Source: Thermus_A sp040290245 (GTDB lineage: Bacteria; Deinococcota; Deinococci; Deinococcales; Thermaceae). Taken from it: a stretch of DNA of 10,704 bases. The notes below the pieces were generated by a model, which saw nothing but the letters and a program-made list of their open reading frames with translations, did no database searches and had not been told where the DNA came from. The position numbers and the translations under genes were made by a program. Shown here piece by piece: positions 5,813-10,704 of the stretch. Within the stretch, counting starts at the first letter, position 1. Every line of letters begins with the position of its first letter. The stretch spans positions 1 through 10,704 of the forward strand of contig NZ_PSMQ01000056.1 in NCBI RefSeq assembly GCF_040290245.1, in the 5' to 3' direction.

Positions 5813-5820
5813 TGCCAAGC

Positions 5821-5850
5821 ACTATACCGAAACGGCCTCTTCCTCGTAAA
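5821..5850 (-). promoter_or_regulatory. Promoter of the aminotransferase transcript
   Basis: On the minus strand TTTACG (5845-5850) and TATAGT (5821-5826) are 18 nt apart. The -10 matches the consensus well and the -35 4/6. The predicted start near 5814 leaves a leader of about 95 nt that contains the attenuator-like structures. The -35 abuts the dnaJ promoter region on the other strand. Confidence 0.6.
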
Positions 5851-5861
5851 GCCTTATGCGG

Positions 5862-5867
5862 TACACT
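5862..5867 (+). promoter_or_regulatory. -10 box of dnaJ (leaderless type)
   Basis: TACACT, exactly 7 nt before the GTG of dnaJ; no Shine-Dalgarno is present. The -35 position (about 5839-5844, CTTCCT) is poor, so a different sigma factor or an activator may be involved. Confidence 0.45.
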
Positions 5868-5874
5868 ACACCTG

Positions 5875-6915
5875 GTGAAGGACTACTACGCCATTTTGGG
5901 CGTAAGCAAGGACGCCACCCAGGAGGAGATCAAACGGGCCTACCGGCGGCTCGCCCTCGAGTACCACCCGGACAAGCACCCGGGGAACAAGGAGATCGAA
6001 GAGCGCTTTAAGGAGATCAACGAGGCCTACGCCGTCCTCTCCGACCCCGAGAAAAGAGCCGCCTACGACCGGGGCCAGGAGGTGGGGGAGTTTTCCTGGA
6101 GCGACCTCTTCAGCCTTTTTGAGCAGGTCTTCGGCATCCGGCCCGGCCGCACCCCCCGGGGGGAGGACCTGGAGGCGGAGGTGGAGGTGGAGCTCAAGGA
6201 CCTCCTCACCGGCAAAGAGGCGGAGGTGCACTACGCCCGGCTGGTCCCCTGCCCGGACTGCCAAGGGGCGGGGGGAAGCCGCCTGGTCTGCCCCAGCTGT
6301 GGGGGAAGGGGGGTGGTGGAGACTTACCGTCAGGGCTTCTTCGGCTCCTTCGTCCAGCGGACCACCTGCCCTCACTGCCGCGGCCAGGGGTACGTCCTCA
6401 AGGAGGCGTGCCGCACCTGCGGGGGAAGGGGCCGGGTGAGCCGGAGAGAGACCCTGAGGGTCCAGGTGCCCCCGGGGATGGACGAGCAGGCCCTTTTGCG
6501 AGTCCCGGGGATGGGCAACCTGGCCCCCGGGGGGCCGGGGGACCTGTACCTCCGCCTTAAGGTGCGGCCCCACCCGGAGCTGGAGCGGGAAGGACCCCAC
6601 CTCCTCTACCGCCTGAGGCTCGGCCTGGCCCAGGCCGCCCTGGGAACGCGGGTGGAGGTACCGGGCCTGGAGGGGCCCATCCCCTTGGAGATCCCCCCTG
6701 GAACAGGGCCGGGAGAGGTGTTTGAGCTGGAAGGAGCGGGCCTTCCCCTGCCCCGGGGGGGGCGGGGCAACCTCCGGGTGGTCACGGAGATCCAGGTGCC
6801 GAGGAAGCTCTCCCCCAAGGCGCGGGAACTCCTTAGGGCCTACGCGAAGGAGGTGGGGGAGGAGGTCCTCCCCGAAGGGTTCTGGGAACGGCTCAGGCGG
6901 GGATTCAAAAAGTAA
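5875..6915 (+). CDS. dnaJ: Chaperone DnaJ (Hsp40, with zinc domain)
   Basis: A 346-residue co-chaperone that delivers unfolded proteins to DnaK and stimulates its ATPase. The J domain is at 1-67, with YYAILGV at the start and His31-Pro-Asp33, the DnaK-contact loop. The Gly/Phe linker (about 68-96) is very short and poor in Gly/Phe. The zinc domain has all four CxxCxGxG units: Cys126/129, 139/142, 165/168 and 179/182. C-terminal beta domains (about 190-310) follow, then a dimerization tail (KLSPKARELLRAYAKE). Start GTG 5875 gives the standard N-terminus and fits a leaderless mRNA. The gene stands apart from dnaK and grpE here. Thermus species have two DnaJ types; this is the zinc-domain form. 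The cspA promoter begins inside its 3' end. Confidence 0.95.
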   Translation: MKDYYAILGVSKDATQEEIKRAYRRLALEYHPDKHPGNKEIEERFKEINEAYAVLSDPEKRAAYDRGQEVGEFSWSDLFSLFEQVFGIRPGRTPRGEDLEAEVEVELKDLLTGKEAEVHYARLVPCPDCQGAGGSRLVCPSCGGRGVVETYRQGFFGSFVQRTTCPHCRGQGYVLKEACRTCGGRGRVSRRETLRVQVPPGMDEQALLRVPGMGNLAPGGPGDLYLRLKVRPHPELEREGPHLLYRLRLGLAQAALGTRVEVPGLEGPIPLEIPPGTGPGEVFELEGAGLPLPRGGRGNLRVVTEIQVPRKLSPKARELLRAYAKEVGEEVLPEGFWERLRRGFKK

Positions 6916-6932
6916 ACGGGGCGTGGTATAGT
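6904..6932 (+). promoter_or_regulatory. Promoter of the cold-shock gene
   Basis: TTCAAA (6904-6909), a 17-nt spacer, and TATAGT (6927-6932) preceded by TGG, forming an extended -10. The -35 lies in the last codons of dnaJ. The predicted start is near 6939. Confidence 0.65.
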
Positions 6933-6938
6933 GAGGCA

Positions 6939-7023
6939 TTCCGGGCCCTCGAGGTGGCCCCATGGGCAGTTCCGCCCTCGAGCCCCGGGATGGGGCCGGA
7001 CGGCCTCGTGCAAAAGGAGCGGT
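6939..7023 (+). promoter_or_regulatory. Long structured 5' leader of the cold-shock mRNA
   Basis: About 85 nt between the predicted start and the ATG. GGCCCCAT (6956-6963) pairs perfectly with ATGGGGCC (6990-6997), enclosing GGGC-AGTTCC-GCCC (6964-6977). Two CTCGAG copies (6948-6953, 6977-6982) could pair with each other instead, giving a competing fold. The ribosome site AAAGGAG (7013-7019) is outside these stems. Long, switchable leaders are typical of cold-shock genes; a thermosensor role here is inferred. Confidence 0.45.
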
Positions 7024-7245
7024 ATGCAGAAGGGTCGGGTCAAGTGGTTCAACGCGGAAAAGGGCTACGGGTTTATCGAGCGGGAGGGGGATACGGATGT
7101 CTTCGTTCACTTCAGCGCCATCAACGCCAAGGGCTTCCGCACCCTTAATGAAGGGGACATCGTCACCTTTGACGTGGAGCCGGGCAAGAACGGCAAGGGG
7201 CCCCAGGCGGTGAACGTCACCGTGGTGGAGCCCGCCCGCAAGTAA
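7024..7245 (+). CDS. csp: Cold-shock protein, CspA family
   Basis: A 73-residue single cold-shock domain (OB fold) that binds single-stranded RNA and DNA and acts as an RNA chaperone, melting mRNA structure. It is full length for the family. The start GRVKWFNAEKGYGFIE holds RNP1 (KGYGFIE, 13-19), and DVFVHFSAI (25-33) holds RNP2; the aromatic binding residues Trp8, Phe17, Phe27, His29 and Phe30 are all present. The C-terminal AVNVTVVEP is the usual last strand. Start ATG 7024 has the good ribosome site AAAGGAG. It has its own promoter within the end of dnaJ, a long leader and an intrinsic terminator, so it is monocistronic. Confidence 0.96.
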   Translation: MQKGRVKWFNAEKGYGFIEREGDTDVFVHFSAINAKGFRTLNEGDIVTFDVEPGKNGKGPQAVNVTVVEPARK

Positions 7246-7260
7246 CCTGGGAAACGGGCG

Positions 7261-7292
7261 CCCCGGGGTCAACCCCCGGGGTTTTCCCTTTT
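7261..7292 (+). terminator. Intrinsic terminator of the cold-shock gene
   Basis: CCCCGGGG (7261-7268), loop TCAAC, CCCCGGGG (7274-7281), then TTTTCCCTTTT. A perfect 8-bp all-GC stem with a U-tract, 15 bp after the cspA stop. Confidence 0.9.
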
Positions 7293-7307
7293 CAAACCGG
7301 AAACCGG

Positions 7308-7313
7308 TAGGAT
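7308..7313 (+). promoter_or_regulatory. -10 box of the GNAT gene (leaderless type)
   Basis: TAGGAT followed by 7 nt (GGAAGGG) and ATG at 7321. The -35 is poor (TCCCTT at 17 nt). It lies directly after the cspA terminator, so the downstream gene needs its own promoter. Confidence 0.4.
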
Positions 7314-7320
7314 GGAAGGG

Positions 7321-7797
7321 ATGCGGCTGGTATCCGTGCGCTTCCGCCCTCTGTCCTTGGACGATGCCCCTCTGGTTCACGCCATCTATCGGGAAAGCCC
7401 CTCCTACTTCGCCCAGATCGGGATGGAGACTCCCACCCTCGAGGACGTGGTGCGGGAGATCAGCGCCCTTTCCCAGGACCCACGGCGCCGGGCCTTTCTG
7501 ATCGAAGCCCACGGGGTACCGGTGGGCTATTTGGACTATAAGCTCCACTACCCGGAGGAAGAGGAGGCCACCTTGAGCCTCCTCCTCATCCGGGAAAGCC
7601 TCCAGGGGAACGGCCTTGGCCAAGCGGCCCTGGCCCACCTCGAGGCAACCCTAACGGGAAGCGTCCGGCGGATTTATGCGGTGGTCTACGGGCAGAACCC
7701 CAGGGCCCGGCGGTTCTTCCAGGCCCAGGGGTACCGGTTCGTCAAGGAGGGAGGGCCTCCCCTCGCCTGGTACGCAAAGGAGCTCAAAACCCCCTGA
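7321..7797 (+). CDS. GNAT-family N-acetyltransferase
   Basis: About 158 residues of the Gcn5-related acyltransferase fold. By family it transfers the acetyl group of acetyl-CoA to an amine; the substrate is unknown. RFRPLSLDDAPLVHAIY is the typical first strand and helix. The acetyl-CoA pyrophosphate loop is the RESLQGNGLGQAALAHLE segment (Q/R-x-x-G-x-G, QGNGLG), and NPRARRFFQAQGYRFV is the standard motif B helix and strand. I chose ATG 7321 because TAGGAT sits 7 nt upstream and no Shine-Dalgarno serves either start; ATG 7312 would add MEG. The stop is 4 bp from the convergent ferredoxin stop. Confidence 0.85.
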   Translation: MRLVSVRFRPLSLDDAPLVHAIYRESPSYFAQIGMETPTLEDVVREISALSQDPRRRAFLIEAHGVPVGYLDYKLHYPEEEEATLSLLLIRESLQGNGLGQAALAHLEATLTGSVRRIYAVVYGQNPRARRFFQAQGYRFVKEGGPPLAWYAKELKTP

Positions 7798-7801
7798 CGG
7801 C

Positions 7802-8041
7802 TCAGGAAAGCCCGGCCAGCTTACGGTTCTTCTCGATGTAGGACTTCCACTCCTCGGGGACGTCCTCCTCGGGGAAGATGGCGTTCACGGGGCAGGCGGG
7901 AACACAGGCCCCGCAGTCGATGCACTCCTCCGGGTGGATGTAGAACTGGTCCCCCCCGTCGTAGATGCACTCCACCGGGCAGACCTCCACGCAGGACTGG
8001 TCCTTTACTCCGATGCAGGGCTCACAGATCACATGCGGCAT
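7802..8041 (-). CDS. Seven-iron ferredoxin (3Fe-4S/4Fe-4S)
   Basis: A 79-residue electron carrier. Cys at 6, 9, 17, 21, 25, 40, 43, 46 and 50. By comparison with Azotobacter-type seven-iron ferredoxins, Cys9, 17 and 50 should bind the 3Fe-4S cluster and Cys21, 40, 43 and 46 the 4Fe-4S cluster, with Cys25 free. CxDCGACVPACPVNAI is the strongest signature, followed by a short helical tail (EEWKSYIEKNRKLAGL). It strongly resembles the well-studied Thermus ferredoxin. A strong ribosome site GGGAGGTGAAGG precedes ATG 8041. It has its own promoter overlapping the end of the upstream membrane-protein gene. Likely partners are ferredoxin-dependent oxidoreductases elsewhere in the genome. Confidence 0.96.
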   Translation of the reverse strand: MPHVICEPCIGVKDQSCVEVCPVECIYDGGDQFYIHPEECIDCGACVPACPVNAIFPEEDVPEEWKSYIEKNRKLAGLS

Positions 8042-8071
8042 CCTTCACCTCCCGAGCCTTCGCTCCCCCCT

Positions 8072-8098
8072 ATTTTAGGCCATCCCCCCCCGCGTCAA
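8072..8098 (-). promoter_or_regulatory. Promoter of the ferredoxin gene
   Basis: On the minus strand TTGACG (8093-8098, 5/6) and TAAAAT (8072-8077, 5/6), spacer 15 nt (a little short), with a G-run between. The -10 covers the stop codon of the preceding gene (8075-8077), so ferredoxin can be made independently of it. Confidence 0.65.
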
Positions 8099-8617
8099 GA
8101 GGGGCTCCCGGAAGACCACCCCCAAGATGCGATCTCCTTCGGCCACGAAGACCGCCGGGCGGTTCCAAAAGAGGGGCCTAAGCTCCGTCACCGCCACCTC
8201 CGGACCCACTACGGCCGCCTCCTCCCAGGGAAGGATCTGGTCGGAGAGCCCCAAGACCCCCACGGGCCGCCCCTCCTGGACCAGAACCGCTACCCCACGC
8301 CCCTCGTAGGCCTCCAGGCCATCCAGAAGGGGCACGGGCCGGGCCAAGGCCCGCACCGGCTTGGGGGCGACGAGGCCCGCGGTGAGGAGGGTTCCGCAGG
8401 GGACCCGGACCGCCCCCTGGGCCAGGTACAGGGCAAAGGTAAACACCAGAAGGAAGAAAACCCCCTCCAGAAGGCCTATGAAGTTGAACCCCTCCCAGCC
8501 GAACTTCCCACCCCCTCCGGTAAGGGCATGGACCATAAGGGAGGCGAGCAGGCCCAGGACCAAAGCGGCCAGGTAGGAGAAAAGCCCGGCCAGGCGCAGT
8601 TCCTTAACCGTACGCAT
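8075..8617 (-). CDS. Membrane protein with two TM helices and a CBS-like domain
   Basis: A 180-residue protein of unknown function. Two hydrophobic spans (about 10-32 and 46-67) flank a Gly-rich loop (TGGGGKFGW). After a short basic stretch, residues 93-175 resemble a CBS pair: GVAVLVQEGRPVGVLGLSDQI (108-128) looks like the strand-strand-helix end of one CBS motif, and PAVFVAEGDRILGVVFREPLL (154-174) like a second. CBS modules usually sense adenine nucleotides, so this could be a nucleotide-responsive membrane regulator, possibly related to the C-terminal parts of site-2 protease-like proteins, though no HExxH is present. It lies 4 bp after the nucleotidyltransferase stop, so the two are probably co-transcribed. 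Confidence 0.7.
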   Translation of the reverse strand: MRTVKELRLAGLFSYLAALVLGLLASLMVHALTGGGGKFGWEGFNFIGLLEGVFFLLVFTFALYLAQGAVRVPCGTLLTAGLVAPKPVRALARPVPLLDGLEAYEGRGVAVLVQEGRPVGVLGLSDQILPWEEAAVVGPEVAVTELRPLFWNRPAVFVAEGDRILGVVFREPLLTRGGMA

Positions 8618-8621
8618 GGCC

Positions 8622-9296
8622 CTAGCTTACCCCAGGCCGGTCCAGGTCCATCCCCACCTCCGCATAGGGGACGATGAGAGCCCGGGCCTCCAGGCCTAGG
8701 ATCCTCTGGGCCCGGGCCTCGAGGTGGCCAAGGGAAAGCCGGCCGAGAAGGTAAAGGACCAGGATATCCAGGCCCACGAGCCGGGCCAAGGCCAAGGGTT
8801 TCTTCCGCAGCGCCACGACCTTTTTCGCCAGGGGAAGGGCCTTTTCGAAGAGGCCCCGGTCCAAAAGGAGAAGGTTGCCCCCGGTGAACACCCCTTCCCT
8901 AAGCCGGGCATAGGTCCTTTTGGACCCGGGAAACTGGGCCTCCACCGCCTCCTTGGGGACGATGGTGTAGACCAGGGCCGCCTTAGGGTCCTGACCGAGA
9001 ACGAACTCCACCGCCTCCCGCGTCAAATAGGGGAGGTCCGCCGTGCAGACCAAAACGCGGCTTTGGGTGTGAGGAAGGGCGGAGACCAGGTTTTCCAAGA
9101 TGCCCCCAGTGTCCGGAAGGACCAGGTCCGGCCGGACGGAAAGCCCCCGGTCCTCCCCCACGTACACCACCCGAAGACCTGCCCCCTTCAGGGCAGAAAG
9201 GACCCAGTCGGCAAGGGGCCGGCCTCTGTAAGGGTAAAGGGCCTTTGGCCCCCGGGCCCAGGCCTCTTTTCCCCCGGCCAGAACGATCGCATCCAT
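8622..9296 (-). CDS. Nucleotidyltransferase family protein (MobA/GlmU-like fold)
   Basis: About 224 residues of the NTP-transferase Rossmann-type fold. MDAIVLAGGKEAWARGPKAL (1-20) is the nucleotide-binding loop, with LAGG and the Pro-Lys of the 'R..PKAL' motif. VLVCTADLPYLT (81-92) carries the metal-binding Asp87, FTGGNLLLL (137-145) is typical, and YAEVGMDLDRPG (211-222) resembles the C-terminal 'D+D.P' element of MobA and sugar-nucleotide transferases. The central ALPLAKKVVALRKKPLALARLVG stretch is characteristic of MobA-related proteins of unknown substrate. ATG 9296 is preferred: TAAGAT lies 7 nt upstream, a leaderless-type promoter. ATG 9305 would add MRG. It is the first gene of an operon with the CBS-like membrane protein. 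The substrate cannot be called. Confidence 0.8.
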   Translation of the reverse strand: MDAIVLAGGKEAWARGPKALYPYRGRPLADWVLSALKGAGLRVVYVGEDRGLSVRPDLVLPDTGGILENLVSALPHTQSRVLVCTADLPYLTREAVEFVLGQDPKAALVYTIVPKEAVEAQFPGSKRTYARLREGVFTGGNLLLLDRGLFEKALPLAKKVVALRKKPLALARLVGLDILVLYLLGRLSLGHLEARAQRILGLEARALIVPYAEVGMDLDRPGVS

Positions 9297-9303
9297 CCCC
9301 CGC

Positions 9304-9309
9304 ATCTTA
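9304..9309 (-). promoter_or_regulatory. -10 box of the nucleotidyltransferase gene (leaderless type)
   Basis: TAAGAT on the minus strand followed by 7 nt (GCGGGGG) and ATG 9296. It sits just after the U-tract of the upstream terminator. No good -35 is visible, because that space is occupied by the terminator stem. Confidence 0.4.
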
Positions 9310-9310
9310 C

Positions 9311-9338
9311 AAAAGGCCCCCCGCCTGGGCGGGGAGCC
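9311..9338 (-). terminator. Intrinsic terminator of the PEGA-protein gene
   Basis: On the minus strand GGCTCCCCGC, loop CCAG, GCGGGGGGCC form a 10-bp stem with one T-G wobble, followed by TTTT. It begins 14 bp after the PEGA-protein stop. Confidence 0.9.
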
Positions 9339-9352
9339 TGGAAGGAGAAGCC

Positions 9353-10704
9353 TTAAAGCGGCGTCAGGGTAAACCGGAAGACCTGGTTTTGGTAGAGGTC
9401 AAGCGTCTGGACCAAAGTCCTATACCCGGGGGCCACCAAGGTGAGCTCGTGCTTTCCAAAGGGGGCTTCAAACCGGAGGTAGCCCCCCTTGGCCAGGCCC
9501 ACCTCCGTCCCGTCCAGGAAGACCCGGGCCTCAGCGTTCAGATAGAGCTCCACCACCGCCCGGGCGGGGACGAGCTGGACGAAGAGCTGGGTGGTCTCGT
9601 TCCGTCTCACCTCCACCTGGGCCCGGTACTCGTTGTAGCCCGCCAGGACAACCCGCACCTCATGCCGCCCCTCGGCCAGGGTAAGGGAGAAGGGGGTACG
9701 GCCCACGAGGGTGCCGTCCACGTAGACCTCCGCCCCTTGGGGCCTCGAGTCCAGCCTAAGGGTACCGGTTCTGGGCAGGGGGTTGAGACGGACCTCCAGG
9801 CGGGTCTCCCGGCCTCGCTCCACCTGAAGGGTGGCCCGGTAGGGCTCGTAGTCCGCCAGGCGGAGCTCCACCGGGTAGCTTCCCTCGGGGAGGCTAAGGG
9901 AGATGGGCGTACGTCCTTTGAGCTGGCCCGAGACGTAGACCTCCGCCCCTTGGGGGGTGGAGTTCACGTAGAGGAATCCGGTTCTAGCCTCGGGAACGAG
10001 CTGGGCAAAGAGGCGGACCCGCTCCCCAGGCCTGGGGTTCACCGTGGCCTTGAAGCTCTGGTAACCGGAGAGCCGGACCTCCACCTCGTGCCGGCCAGGG
10101 CTCACTTCTAGGACCACAGGCGTGCTGCCCACCGCCCTCCCGTCCACCAAGACCCCTGCCCCCCGGGGGGAGGAGTCCACCTCCAAACTGGCCCGGGCCG
10201 AGGCGGGAGGCAGGACCCGCCCCACCACGAAGTACACCGCCACGTCCGTCACCCAGTCCTCGTCCGGAAGGGGCTCCACCACGATGGAGAGCGCCCGGGC
10301 CAGCCCCTCTGCCCCCTGGACCTGAACCTGGTTCTGTTCAATATTCAGGATCTTTCCGATGGAAAGGGGCTCTTTGCTGGCCACGGCCAGAATCCGGTCC
10401 TGCCCCTCGGGGCCGGTGACGGTGTAGCGGTACCGCCCCCCCTCCGGGGGGAAACGCCGGGTCTCCCCCGCCCGCAGAAAGTTGTTCCGCTCGTAGGCGT
10501 TGGGCAAAATGGGGTCAATCCGCCCGTCCGCGTTGATGTTGAAGAGGTAAACGTAGGCGTCCTGGTTGACGCTCACGTAAACATAAATCGGCTCCCCCAC
10601 CTGGTAGACCGCCTGCCCCGTCTTGGCCGGGTCCTTGTCCACCCAGACCTTCACCTTCAGGTCGGTGGGCACCGGGTTCACGATGATACCTTGGGGCGTG
10701 ATCC
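9353..10704 (-). CDS. DUF4384 and PEGA-repeat surface protein (N-terminus beyond right edge)
   Basis: The frame stays open to the right edge: before the GTG at 10681 it reads ITPQGIIV, so the true start, probably with a signal peptide, lies outside. Numbering from that GTG, residues about 10-110 form a DUF4384-like domain (GEPIYVYVSVNQDAYVYLFNI, DGRIDPILPN, GETRRFP). Four PEGA repeats follow: 165-230, 235-302, 306-372 and a diverged one at 376-442. The first three carry the core 'S.P.GA.V.VDG...G.TP..L....G.H.V.V...GY'. PEGA domains are small beta folds of surface or cell-wall-associated proteins; here a role in envelope or S-layer binding is inferred. The full protein would be slightly over 450 residues. 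A strong terminator follows, so it is likely monocistronic or last in its operon. Confidence 0.88.
   Translation of the reverse strand, partial: ITPQGIIVNPVPTDLKVKVWVDKDPAKTGQAVYQVGEPIYVYVSVNQDAYVYLFNINADGRIDPILPNAYERNNFLRAGETRRFPPEGGRYRYTVTGPEGQDRILAVASKEPLSIGKILNIEQNQVQVQGAEGLARALSIVVEPLPDEDWVTDVAVYFVVGRVLPPASARASLEVDSSPRGAGVLVDGRAVGSTPVVLEVSPGRHEVEVRLSGYQSFKATVNPRPGERVRLFAQLVPEARTGFLYVNSTPQGAEVYVSGQLKGRTPISLSLPEGSYPVELRLADYEPYRATLQVERGRETRLEVRLNPLPRTGTLRLDSRPQGAEVYVDGTLVGRTPFSLTLAEGRHEVRVVLAGYNEYRAQVEVRRNETTQLFVQLVPARAVVELYLNAEARVFLDGTEVGLAKGGYLRFEAPFGKHELTLVAPGYRTLVQTLDLYQNQVFRFTLTPL
9356..10189 (-). repeat. Four tandem PEGA-coding repeats
   Basis: Repeat units cover 9992-10189, 9776-9979, 9566-9766 and 9356-9556, with a period of about 70 codons. 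A 23-bp stretch coding AEVYV is identical at 9720-9742 and 9933-9955, exactly 213 bp (71 codons) apart, in PEGA units 3 and 2. This suggests duplication within the gene or gene conversion between units. Confidence 0.8.

Noticed and set aside
5866..7638. Long minus-strand open frame (590 codons) opposite dnaJ, csp and GNAT
   Set aside because: Antisense to three genes with unmistakable motifs. Low-complexity Pro/Gly/His-rich translation, no ribosome site or family pattern.
7676..8677. Plus-strand open frame (333 codons) through GNAT, ferredoxin and membrane-protein genes
   Set aside because: Out of frame or antisense to well-supported genes, crosses their boundaries, no recognizable domain.
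9245..10111. Plus-strand open frame (288 codons) opposite the PEGA gene
   Set aside because: Repeated look is the antisense image of the PEGA repeats; no independent evidence.
1..10704. CRISPR array, tRNA, insertion sequence or prophage signals
   Set aside because: No regularly spaced direct repeats with unique spacers, no cloverleaf with CCA-type ends, no transposase or integrase motifs; codon usage looks uniform throughout.

Overview
The window comes from a GC-rich thermophile of the genus Thermus or a very close relative. The GC content is about two thirds by eye. Third codon positions are strongly G/C, charged residues (Glu, Arg) and Ala/Leu/Pro are abundant, and several products resemble Thermus thermophilus proteins: a 79-residue seven-iron ferredoxin, IspE, a DnaJ with a very short G/F linker, and a DUF4384/PEGA surface-type protein. 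It is mostly ordinary chromosomal gene content. I see no tRNA, rRNA, CRISPR array, insertion sequence or phage gene.

Layout. (a) 1-3868, all on the minus strand. Reading leftwards: ispD, ispE and a TenA/PqqC-fold protein with overlapping ends form one isoprenoid-precursor operon. An ECF sigma factor (SigE-like) and its RskA-type membrane anti-sigma factor follow, with their own ECF-type promoter. After a 255-bp structured gap comes a Tat-exported, probably lipid-anchored ferritin-like protein cut by the left edge. (b) 3894-4673 (+): uppP (undecaprenyl-diphosphatase), divergent from ispD with only 25 bp between starts. Its end overlaps the end of a minus-strand class V aminotransferase (4649-5719). 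(c) 5720-5874: a divergent control region carrying the aminotransferase promoter, a possible attenuator and the dnaJ promoter. (d) 5875-7797 (+): dnaJ, a cold-shock protein with a long 5' leader and a clear terminator, and a GNAT acetyltransferase. (e) 7802-10704 (-): a DUF4384/PEGA-repeat protein cut by the right edge and ended by a strong terminator, then a nucleotidyltransferase, a membrane protein with a CBS-like domain, and the ferredoxin.

How the genes work together. IspD and IspE catalyse consecutive steps of the MEP pathway, and UppP recycles the C55 isoprenoid carrier used for cell-wall synthesis, so the ispD/uppP divergent pair links supply and recycling of the same lipid. The sigma/anti-sigma pair is probably autoregulated and may also drive the exported ferritin-like gene, giving a small envelope-stress or oxidative-stress module. 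DnaJ and the cold-shock protein are protein-folding and RNA chaperones.

Most notable signals: the same leaderless-start design (TANNNT, then 7-8 nt, then ATG/GTG) at six or seven transcription-unit starts; two ECF-type promoters with identical 15-nt spacers; a candidate transcription attenuator with a mini-ORF before the aminotransferase; and a perfect 16-bp inverted repeat between the anti-sigma and ferritin-like genes. I found no clearly new multi-gene defence or mobile system.
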